Shown: piece by piece, positions 1 through 5,357 of the stretch
Numbering within the stretch: the first letter of the stretch is position 1
How the letters are laid out: every line of letters begins with the position of its first letter
DNA from: JASKKU01 sp964416905
GTDB lineage: Archaea > Nanobdellota > Nanobdellia > Woesearchaeales > JASKKU01
Assembly: GCA_964416905.1 (NCBI GenBank)
Contig: CAYQFL010000030.1
Span: forward strand, 1 to 6,085
Direction of reading: 5' to 3'
DNA: 6,085 bases
Made by a program: the position numbers and the translations under genes
Notes under the pieces: generated by a model
Told to the model about the DNA's origin: nothing
Seen by the model: only the letters and a program-made list of their open reading frames with translations
Database searches by the model: none

Positions 1-50
1 ATCTACAGTTTAATCTAGTTGCAAGCTGTATAGAATGCCACAGAAATATT

Positions 51-1247
51 TTAAATCGTGTTTATCCAATTCAATGCATCAATAAATTTATCAACTTCTT
101 CAAACGTGTTGTAAAAATAAAAACTCACTCGAACACTGCCATTAATGCCTAAAAATTCATGCAAAGGCATGGCGCAATGATGCCCAGCCCTAACAGCAAT
201 ATTCTTCATATCCAAAAACGCAGAAACATCATGAGAATGAAATCTTTTATGATTAAATGAGATTATCCCTGTTTTGTTCTCTAAATCACTGCCATAAATT
301 TCTATGTTCTTAACACTTTTCATCTTGCTTAAAGCATACTCAGTAAGCTTATGTTCATGCTCCATTATGTTATCAATACCAATCTTGTTAATATACTCAA
401 TAGCTTTTTTTAAACCGTATGCTTGTACAAACGGCATTGTTCCAGCTTCAAACTTATAAGGGATTTCTGCAGGCTTAAACCCTTTTAGGTTAACCTCAGA
501 AATCATTTCCCCGCCGCCAAGAAAACAAGGGATTCTTTCTAATAGCTCCTTCCTGCCAAACAATACACCTATACCTGTTGGCCCCAACATCTTATGGCCT
601 GAAAAAACTAAAAAATCAATATTCTTAAGATTAACTTTAGCGTGAGGCACAAGCTGCGCTCCATCGCAGATCGTTATTGCATTATTAGCTTTCGCAATCT
701 CAAACAGCTTAGAATCAGTAAGGTAACCAGTAACATTTGACAAACCGGTTAACGAAACTATGTCTTTGCCTTTAACTTTCCTGTTAAAATCATCAACATC
801 AATTCTAAGCTTATTATCTAATTTAACAAACTCGATGTTAACATTTTTGTACCTTTGTTTGGCAATAAACCACGGCACAATGTTAGAATGATGTTCTAAA
901 ACACTTAACAACACATTAACTTCGTCTTTTTTACTTAAAACAAACCTTACAAGACTATCAGCAAGTAAATTCAAAGATTCTGTGCAATTCTTAGTAAAGA
1001 CAATTTCTTTAGCATCAACACCAAGAAGCTTTGCTACAGCTTCCCTAGACTGCTCATACAACTCTGTGGCTTCCTCGCTTAACTTGTAAACTCCTCGATG
1101 AACATTCGCAAAATGTTTCTCATAGAACTCAGGCATTGCTTCAACAACAACCAATGGTTTCTGGGTTGAAGCTGAGTTATCAAAGAACACAACGTTATCA
1201 AGCACAGGAAAATCTTTCCTTACAGCATTAACATCAAAGGATTTCAT
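51..1247 (-). CDS. sufS: Cysteine desulfurase SufS (group II, PLP-dependent)
   Basis: This enzyme removes sulfur from L-cysteine, giving alanine and an enzyme-bound persulfide that feeds cytosolic Fe-S cluster assembly on SufBCD. The 398-residue protein matches the usual SufS length of about 400-410 and is an aminotransferase class V fold. Visible motifs are EHHSNIVPW (118-126, His over the PLP ring), DGAQ (195-198, contacts to the pyridine N and O3'), SGHK with the PLP Schiff-base lysine K219, GGGEMI (244-249), and RAGHHCAMPL (353-362) with catalytic C358. The RxGHHCA form of the Cys loop is typical of group II (SufS/CsdA) rather than IscS/NifS. The ATG overlaps the sufD stop as ATGA and has a strong AGGTGA ribosome binding site 4 nt upstream. 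It is the last visible gene of the suf operon. Group II enzymes usually need SufE or SufU as sulfur acceptor, and neither is in view. A selenocysteine lyase role is possible, but the operon context makes SufS much more likely. Confidence 0.96.
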   Translation of the reverse strand: MKSFDVNAVRKDFPVLDNVVFFDNSASTQKPLVVVEAMPEFYEKHFANVHRGVYKLSEEATELYEQSREAVAKLLGVDAKEIVFTKNCTESLNLLADSLVRFVLSKKDEVNVLLSVLEHHSNIVPWFIAKQRYKNVNIEFVKLDNKLRIDVDDFNRKVKGKDIVSLTGLSNVTGYLTDSKLFEIAKANNAITICDGAQLVPHAKVNLKNIDFLVFSGHKMLGPTGIGVLFGRKELLERIPCFLGGGEMISEVNLKGFKPAEIPYKFEAGTMPFVQAYGLKKAIEYINKIGIDNIMEHEHKLTEYALSKMKSVKNIEIYGSDLENKTGIISFNHKRFHSHDVSAFLDMKNIAVRAGHHCAMPLHEFLGINGSVRVSFYFYNTFEEVDKFIDALNWINTI

Positions 1248-2071
1248 AAACTCACCTTTTCTATAAACTCATCAAAAAACTTTTCTTTAAGATATTTCCC
1301 CAGAGTTTCCTTAGCAAACAACAGTTCTGCATCTTTTCTTGATAAACCTTTTGCCATGAAATAAAACAAAGTATTTTCATTAAAGCCAGAACTTAAAGCT
1401 GAGTGCGATGCTTTAACATCATTTGTGTTAACCTCTAAAACAGGGGTCAACTCAACACTTTCACCTAAATGCAAGCATCTCAAATTCATTGCAATATCAT
1501 TTGCTTTAGAACCCTGCATAACTTTACCGTTACCATAAACAGACAGTTTACCTAAATTAACTGACATCAAATTAAAAGACAGTTTACTATTATCTTTTAA
1601 TCCGGTTGAAACCTTAACAGTAGTATCCTGTTCTGACAGAATGCTTAGATTAAAGTTATTCTCAACATCATCGTCAACAAAAACATCCAATACTAAATTA
1701 GTTTTCCCTGAATCCATAAACACATTAACATCTGAATGTAGCAAAGAAAAGAACTTAATATCAAAAACACCATCAGCAAAGAAAGCAACATTCATTGAAT
1801 CAAGAAGCAAAAAGTTCAAGTTGATTTTTTCCTTAACATCACTCTTCAAAGTAAGATTAATCTTTTTCCTCACAACAAAAAATACTTTAGTTAATTCATC
1901 AATCTCATTAAAATTAACACTAAAGTCTTCATCCGGAACCAAAAAAACATAATCTTCGAGATCAAACTTTTGATTAAAAGAATCTTTAACCATTCTAAGT
2001 TTAACCTTTAAAATCTCATCCAAATCATTAAAGGTCTTAAATCCAAAATCCAAAAGCTTATCCAATGGCAT
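1244..2071 (-). CDS. sufD: Short SufD-like Fe-S assembly scaffold subunit
   Basis: SufD pairs with SufB in the SufBC2D scaffold, where Fe-S clusters form at the SufB-SufD interface. The protein is 275 residues from the ATG at 2071. The C-terminal signature is clear: VKASHSALSSGFNENTLFYFMAKG lies around 219-242 (shown here only as a landmark), with H223 matching the essential SufD His of E. coli (His360). It is followed by a helical end (KDAELLFAK...). The middle, about 70-215, is repetitive hydrophobic/polar beta strands, as expected for the SufB/SufD beta-helix. Two points are odd. It is far shorter than the roughly 400-residue bacterial SufD, lacking most of the N-terminal region, and A221 stands where E. 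coli SufD has Cys358. An in-frame TTG at 2077 would add two residues, but I prefer the ATG. Either start overlaps the sufB end, and no good ribosome binding site is seen, so translation is probably coupled. The stop overlaps the sufS ATG as ATGA. It could also be called simply a SufB/SufD-family protein. Confidence 0.88.
   Translation of the reverse strand: MPLDKLLDFGFKTFNDLDEILKVKLRMVKDSFNQKFDLEDYVFLVPDEDFSVNFNEIDELTKVFFVVRKKINLTLKSDVKEKINLNFLLLDSMNVAFFADGVFDIKFFSLLHSDVNVFMDSGKTNLVLDVFVDDDVENNFNLSILSEQDTTVKVSTGLKDNSKLSFNLMSVNLGKLSVYGNGKVMQGSKANDIAMNLRCLHLGESVELTPVLEVNTNDVKASHSALSSGFNENTLFYFMAKGLSRKDAELLFAKETLGKYLKEKFFDEFIEKVSL
1252..1257 (-). promoter_or_regulatory. Shine-Dalgarno site of sufS
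   Basis: The minus strand reads AGGTGA followed by a 4-nt spacer and then the sufS ATG at 1247. It complements the CACCTCC end of archaeal 16S rRNA. It lies inside the end of sufD and fixes the sufS start. It is the only strong ribosome binding site in the operon. sufB and sufD lack one and probably depend on coupling to the gene upstream. Confidence 0.75.
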
Positions 2072-3458
2072 TTTCAAACTGCATCTTTAATAATTTATTA
2101 AATTCAATAGCATACTCCATAGGCAATTCTTTAGCTACAGGACTTAAAAATCCTAGTACAAGCATAGCTTTAGCTTCTTCCTCTTTTATACCACGACTCA
2201 TCATATAGAACAAAAGCTCTTCGTCAAGTTTACCCACACTAGCTTCATGTTTAACAACACAATTCTTGTTTTTAATTTTGTTCTTAGGGTAAGTATTACT
2301 AACAGAAACCTCATCAAGAATCAGCGCATCACAGCTCACATCAACTAAAGCGTTATCCGCTTTTTCATCAACAAAAACTAAACCCCTGTAAGTATGAATA
2401 CCTTTGTCAAAGCTTATACCTTTGCTAACAATTTTGCCTCGAACATTTTTACCTAACGCAATTATCTTTGCCCCGGCATCAATATTTTGGCCTTTGCCAG
2501 CAATAGAAATTCCTAAAATATCTCCTCGAGAATTATCGCCTTTTAGAATAATTGCCGGATACTTCATATTAACTCCTGAACCAAGATTGCCATCAACCCA
2601 TTCAATCACAGCATTCTCTTCAGCTAAGCCGCGTTTAGTTGTTAAGTTCAAGACATTCTTGCTCCAGTTTTGAATAGTAGAATATCTCATTTTACCGTTC
2701 TTGTGAACAAAAACTTCAACAACTCCTGCATGCAAATTAGCCTTGCTATACAATGGCGCTGTACAGCCTTCTATGTAATGAACATAAGCATCCTCGTCAA
2801 CAATAATCAAGCTTCTCTCAAACTGGCCAGTACTTTCAAAATTCATCCTGAAATAAGTTTGTAAAGGCATATCAACCTTAACGCCTTTAGGAATATAAAT
2901 AAACGTCCCGCCAGACCATGCCGCAGTGTTCAAAGCAGCAAACTTGTTATCTGAAGCAGGGATAAGCTTGCTAAAATACTTCTTAACCAGATCAGGATGT
3001 TCTTTTACAGCATCATCCATTGACATAAAGATAACACCTTTCCTAGCTAAAGACTCCTTTACTTTCTGATAAATCATCTCAGATTCATATTGAGCTCCAG
3101 CCCCTGCAAGAAACTGCCTTTCAGCTTCAGGAATGCCTAATCTATCAAAAGTCTCTCGAATCTCTTCAGGCACTTCGTTCCAATCAGATTCAGTTTTATC
3201 CACAGGCTTCAAGTAAAGAAAAAGGTTGTCAAAATCAATATTAAACTTAGGCGCCCACTCAGGCATCTCTAGTTCATAAAACAGCTTTAAAGCTTTCAGC
3301 CTTATATCAAGCATCCACTTTGGCTCATTCTTTACTTTGGAGATTTCTCGAATAACATGTTCACTAATACCTTTATCGCTCTTGTAAACATAGCCACCTT
3401 TAGTCCTAAAATAATACTTTTTCCTAAGGTCTTCAAGATCCTTTATTTCCTTGTTCAT
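2058..3458 (-). CDS. sufB: Fe-S cluster assembly scaffold protein SufB
   Basis: SufB is the main scaffold of the SUF system. It receives sulfur from SufS and, with SufD and the SufC ATPase, builds Fe-S clusters in the cytosol. The 466-residue length is normal for the family (about 465-495). Strong family landmarks are LNTAAWSGGTFIYIPKGV (176-193), YIEGCTAP (228-235), TIQNWSKNVLNLTTKRG (261-277), EWVDGNLGS (286-294) and MKYPA (298-302). SCDALIL (375-381) gives C376, and KHEASVG (403-409) gives H404-E405. The C376 to H404 distance is 28 residues, identical to Cys405-His433 in E. coli SufB, so the cluster-forming residues are retained. K403 replaces the E. coli Glu432. The ATG overlaps the sufC stop as ATGA with no obvious ribosome binding site, which suggests coupled translation. 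The 3' end overlaps the start of sufD. Confidence 0.97.
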   Translation of the reverse strand: MNKEIKDLEDLRKKYYFRTKGGYVYKSDKGISEHVIREISKVKNEPKWMLDIRLKALKLFYELEMPEWAPKFNIDFDNLFLYLKPVDKTESDWNEVPEEIRETFDRLGIPEAERQFLAGAGAQYESEMIYQKVKESLARKGVIFMSMDDAVKEHPDLVKKYFSKLIPASDNKFAALNTAAWSGGTFIYIPKGVKVDMPLQTYFRMNFESTGQFERSLIIVDEDAYVHYIEGCTAPLYSKANLHAGVVEVFVHKNGKMRYSTIQNWSKNVLNLTTKRGLAEENAVIEWVDGNLGSGVNMKYPAIILKGDNSRGDILGISIAGKGQNIDAGAKIIALGKNVRGKIVSKGISFDKGIHTYRGLVFVDEKADNALVDVSCDALILDEVSVSNTYPKNKIKNKNCVVKHEASVGKLDEELLFYMMSRGIKEEEAKAMLVLGFLSPVAKELPMEYAIEFNKLLKMQFENAIG

Positions 3459-4165
3459 TGTAAAACAGAATCATAACCCTTTTCTTCAATCTCTTTAGCC
3501 AAAGAAAAGTCTCCAGATTTAACAATCCGGCCATCTTTGTATAGGTGCACAAAGTCAACATCTAAGTAATTTAATATTCGAGTATAATGCGTTACTAAAA
3601 GGATACCTCTACCTTTTTTCAATCGGGAAATAAGCGAAGCTATGACTTTAAGATTATCTACATCAACTCCTGAATCAATTTCGTCTATCAACAAATACCT
3701 TGGATTTAAGAATAGCATCTGCAACAGTTCAAGCTTCTTCCTCTCACCACCGCTGAATCCAGTAAAATCTCTATGCAAAATATCTTTTTTAAGGTTCAAC
3801 ATGGCTAAATATTGTTCCATTAAAGAATTGAACTCTGCTGAATCCTTAACTTTGTCTTTAGCAATGTTCCACAAAAAATTCCTCAATCGAACGCCTTCAA
3901 GGTCAGGCGTATATTGAAAGATTGCTGTCAAACCTTTCTTAACAATTTCATTAGGTTTCAAGCCAACAATGTTCTTATTATCAAGCAAAACCTTGCCTTC
4001 TATTTTAAACAAAGGATGGTTCATAATTCCATAAATCAATGTGCTCTTTCCTGAACCATTCGGACCCATCAACACATGAAGCTCATTTTCTTTGATTTCA
4101 AAAGAAACATCTTTAACAATACGTTTATCATTAGCACAAACACAAACATTCTCCAACTTAAGCAT
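3455..4165 (-). CDS. sufC: Fe-S cluster assembly ATPase SufC
   Basis: SufC is a soluble ABC-type ATPase that dimerises on SufB-SufD and opens the scaffold during cluster assembly. It is not a membrane transporter subunit. Numbered from the ATG at 4165 (236 residues), it has Walker A GPNGSGKST (34-42, K40), Q-loop Q84 in FQYTP, signature SGGERKK (138-144), Walker B LLIDE (158-162, E162 as catalytic base) followed by the SufC-typical DSGVD, and the H-loop THYTRILNYL with H193. These closely match SufC rather than generic ABC proteins. An ATG three codons upstream, at 4174, would give a 239-residue MAKMLKLENV start. I chose 4165 because SufC proteins normally begin ML-x-I/L, and because the TATA box at 4192-4199 predicts a transcript start near 4168, downstream of the first ATG. 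The start choice is an inference, while the gene identity is secure. It is the first gene of the operon. Confidence 0.96.
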   Translation of the reverse strand: MLKLENVCVCANDKRIVKDVSFEIKENELHVLMGPNGSGKSTLIYGIMNHPLFKIEGKVLLDNKNIVGLKPNEIVKKGLTAIFQYTPDLEGVRLRNFLWNIAKDKVKDSAEFNSLMEQYLAMLNLKKDILHRDFTGFSGGERKKLELLQMLFLNPRYLLIDEIDSGVDVDNLKVIASLISRLKKGRGILLVTHYTRILNYLDVDFVHLYKDGRIVKSGDFSLAKEIEEKGYDSVLQ

Positions 4166-4191
4166 TTTAGCCATTAAGAGAAAATCAAAAG

Positions 4192-4199
4192 TTTATAAA
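4192..4199 (-). promoter_or_regulatory. TATA box of the suf operon
   Basis: The minus strand reads TTTATAAA, a near-ideal archaeal TATA box, in the gap before sufC. Archaeal transcription usually starts about 25-27 nt after the box centre, which puts the start near 4168-4170. A start there would give a leaderless or nearly leaderless mRNA beginning at the 4165 ATG. No other comparable promoter is seen inside the operon, so all four suf genes are probably co-transcribed from here. Confidence 0.6.
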
Positions 4200-4208
4200 A
4201 CTAACGAA

Positions 4209-4228
4209 AAATTAACGGCTGTTAATTT
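4209..4228. repeat. Inverted repeat upstream of the suf promoter (dyad 1)
   Basis: AAATTAAC-GGCT-GTTAATTT has two perfect 8-bp arms around a 4-bp centre. It lies about 9 bp upstream of the suf TATA box, next to where TFB would bind. This placement suits a regulator site. Its TTAAC/GTTAA arms are shared with the palindrome at 4248-4263. The AT-rich background makes some dyads expected by chance, so the regulatory role is inferred. Confidence 0.45.
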
Positions 4229-4230
4229 AA

Positions 4231-4242
4231 CATTCACGAATG
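4231..4242. repeat. Short inverted repeat CATTC-AC-GAATG (dyad 2)
   Basis: Two 5-bp arms surround a 2-bp centre, located midway between the two TTAAC/GTTAA dyads. The centres of the three dyads are about 18 and 19 bp apart. On its own this repeat would be unremarkable; it is listed because of its regular placement in the cluster. Confidence 0.3.
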
Positions 4243-4247
4243 AGAAA

Positions 4248-4263
4248 TTAACATCGATGTTAA
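4248..4263. promoter_or_regulatory. Perfect 16-bp palindrome, candidate suf operator (dyad 3)
   Basis: TTAACATCGATGTTAA is a perfect palindrome in the 118-bp gap between the methionine aminopeptidase gene and sufC, about 50 bp upstream of the suf TATA box. Its AAC-N6-GTT core resembles the CAAC-N6-GTTG operator known for the Fe-S sensing repressor SufR in cyanobacteria, with T/A in place of the outer C/G. The heptamer TTAACAT at its left arm is repeated at 4227-4233, 21 bp away, which is two helical turns. An alternative is an RNA hairpin (6-bp stem, TCGA loop) acting in 3' end formation of the upstream gene. Confidence 0.4.
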
Positions 4264-4266
4264 AAA
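4262..4266 (-). terminator. Possible oligo-T terminator of the methionine aminopeptidase gene
   Basis: The minus strand carries TTGTTTTTAAC about 25-30 nt after the map stop codon. Archaeal RNA polymerase often terminates at short oligo-T runs without a hairpin. The run is only five Ts, although the palindrome that follows at once could help. Weak evidence, and read-through into suf is possible. Confidence 0.25.
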
Positions 4267-4292
4267 CAAGAAGTGCATTTTTAGGTAATTAA

Positions 4293-5189
4293 TCAAAGCC
4301 TCGTTGTAACTATAGGTTTGTCTAGAACAATAATAGTATGCTCAAACTGAGAAACCAAGCCATTAGCTCTCTCTACCAAAGGAGGAAACCCTGCAATAAT
4401 TTCTTCTCTAAGAAGGATATTCAAAGCTGAAGCAACCATTTCTTTTCTAAACTTCTTCTCAAGCCATCTTTTAGCAAAAGGCAATCCCTTATAGGATTCA
4501 ATCTCTTTTAGAACAGCCCTCGCAAAAGGATGTCTTATGTTCCTTTTAACAACCTGCATGAAAACATTTGGGATACCTTTCTCAACAACTAAGCCATAAC
4601 CTGTTGTAGCAAAAGGCTCTATTGCAACAATCATCCCTTCTTCTAATGTTTCTTTGCTTTTAGTATCATAGTTGGGAACACTCAACCCTGCATGCAACCT
4701 ATAATAACTTAGAGCATGCCCTGACAAATTTCTTATAGGAGTGAACCCTTTAGATATAATCGTTGATTCAATAACATTTCCAATTTCACCAAGAGTTACC
4801 CCTGGTTTAATGATTTTGATAGCTTCTTCTAAAGCTTCCTTTGAAGCATCTAAAAGGCTTTGATGTTTACCAGACAAATCAATAGTCAAAGCATTATCTC
4901 CCAAAGCTCCGTTATAGCAAGCTCCAACATCCAGTTTAACAACATCTGTTTCTTTCAACACAGTTTCATCGTCAATATCTGAACAGTAGTGAGCTGCAAA
5001 ATCGTTAATTGATATTTGTGAAGGAAACGCAGGAACAGCGCCTTGCTCGATTATAAAAGAATCAACCGCATCAAGAATATCCTTAATCTTAACACCTGGT
5101 TTAATCAAATTCTTGCCAAACTCTAGAGCTTTAGCAGAAATTTCTCCAGCTTTAATCCAGTCTTTGTATTTATCCAAATAATTAGCCAT
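4293..5189 (-). CDS. map: Methionine aminopeptidase, archaeal type II
   Basis: This cytosolic metalloprotease removes the initiator methionine from nascent proteins whose second residue is small. It is 298 residues, against 295 for the Pyrococcus furiosus enzyme. All five pita-bread-fold metal ligands are visible: D87 (KLDVGA), D98 (LGDNAL), H158 (SGHAL), E191 (AIEPFA) and E283 (QFEHT). Substrate-binding histidines are H67 (NDFAAHYCSD) and H166 (RLHAG). Spacing between H67, D87, D98, H158 and H166 equals that of P. furiosus. The type II insert lies between E191 and E283, from about 200 to 275, including a region rich in Lys and Arg. There is no N-terminal zinc-finger or other extension, as expected for archaeal MetAP. 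The start ATG lies about 27 nt from the centre of a TATA-like element, consistent with a leaderless message. It is transcribed in the same direction as suf but separated from it by 118 bp and a promoter, so it is probably an independent unit. Confidence 0.97.
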   Translation of the reverse strand: MANYLDKYKDWIKAGEISAKALEFGKNLIKPGVKIKDILDAVDSFIIEQGAVPAFPSQISINDFAAHYCSDIDDETVLKETDVVKLDVGACYNGALGDNALTIDLSGKHQSLLDASKEALEEAIKIIKPGVTLGEIGNVIESTIISKGFTPIRNLSGHALSYYRLHAGLSVPNYDTKSKETLEEGMIVAIEPFATTGYGLVVEKGIPNVFMQVVKRNIRHPFARAVLKEIESYKGLPFAKRWLEKKFRKEMVASALNILLREEIIAGFPPLVERANGLVSQFEHTIIVLDKPIVTTRL

Positions 5190-5193
5190 ACAT

Positions 5194-5225
5194 ACAAAAT
5201 TTTAAATAGAACTTAAAAATTTTGT
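5194..5225. repeat. 10-bp inverted repeat over the map promoter
   Basis: The arms ACAAAATTTT (5194-5203) and AAAATTTTGT (5216-5225) are perfect complements separated by 12 bp. The right arm overlaps the likely TATA element of map and the left arm lies between it and the ATG. A dimeric DNA-binding protein here would block the promoter. Because the arms are almost wholly A and T, chance is a serious alternative. Confidence 0.35.
5212..5219 (-). promoter_or_regulatory. TATA-like element of the map gene
   Basis: The minus strand reads TTTTTAAG, centred about 27 nt upstream of the map ATG. That is the spacing expected if transcription begins at or next to the start codon, giving a leaderless mRNA. 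A second AT-rich element at 5201-5208 (TATTTAAA on the minus strand) looks more canonical but is too close to the ATG to serve this start. Confidence 0.4.
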
Positions 5226-5302
5226 GATATAGTTGCAACGCTATTATTAAAATAATTAAACCTCAAATTCACACTTCAGATACAAATATAAACTAGCAAA
5301 TA

Positions 5303-5310
5303 TTTATAAA
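5303..5310 (+). promoter_or_regulatory. TATA box of the membrane transporter gene
   Basis: TTTATAAA lies on the plus strand with its centre about 51 nt upstream of the ATG at 5358. The predicted transcript start is near 5333, leaving a leader of about 25 nt that contains a Shine-Dalgarno site. Unlike the suf operon and map, this gene is therefore probably not leaderless. Confidence 0.55.
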
Positions 5311-5346
5311 AGTCCATTCTAGATGCATGAAATAAACCAATAAGCT

Positions 5347-5351
5347 AGGTG
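5347..5351 (+). promoter_or_regulatory. Shine-Dalgarno site of the membrane transporter gene
   Basis: AGGTG is followed by a 6-nt spacer and the ATG at 5358. It matches the archaeal anti-Shine-Dalgarno sequence and supports this start over the internal ATG codons at residues 25 and 26. Confidence 0.65.
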
Positions 5352-5357
5352 CCAAAA

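Noticed and set aside
4..30. Imperfect hairpin (TACAGTTT with AAGCTGTA, 11-nt loop) just downstream of sufS
   Set aside because: The 8-bp stem contains one G-T mismatch, no oligo-T run follows it in the suf direction, and it does not fit a tRNA or known RNA. Too weak to call a terminator.
1641..1952. Plus-strand open frame of 103 codons inside sufD
   Set aside because: It lies wholly antisense to a recognised gene, is low-complexity in Lys/Ser/Thr, and lacks a ribosome binding site or family motif. It is a shadow frame.
2404..2864. Two plus-strand open frames antisense to sufB
   Set aside because: They are the complement of highly conserved SufB coding sequence and show no independent protein features.
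3642..3917. Plus-strand open frame antisense to sufC
   Set aside because: It is the complement of the SufC Walker B and signature region, with no promoter or motif of its own.
4092..4292. Plus-strand 66-codon frame crossing the suf promoter region
   Set aside because: It begins antisense to sufC and runs through the TATA box and the dyads. Its composition is AT-driven and it has no recognisable motif, so a real small protein is unlikely.
5232..5239. GTTGCAAC 8-bp palindrome in the divergent intergenic region
   Set aside because: A single 8-bp palindrome not placed close to either TATA box is easily due to chance, and no repeat copy was seen nearby.
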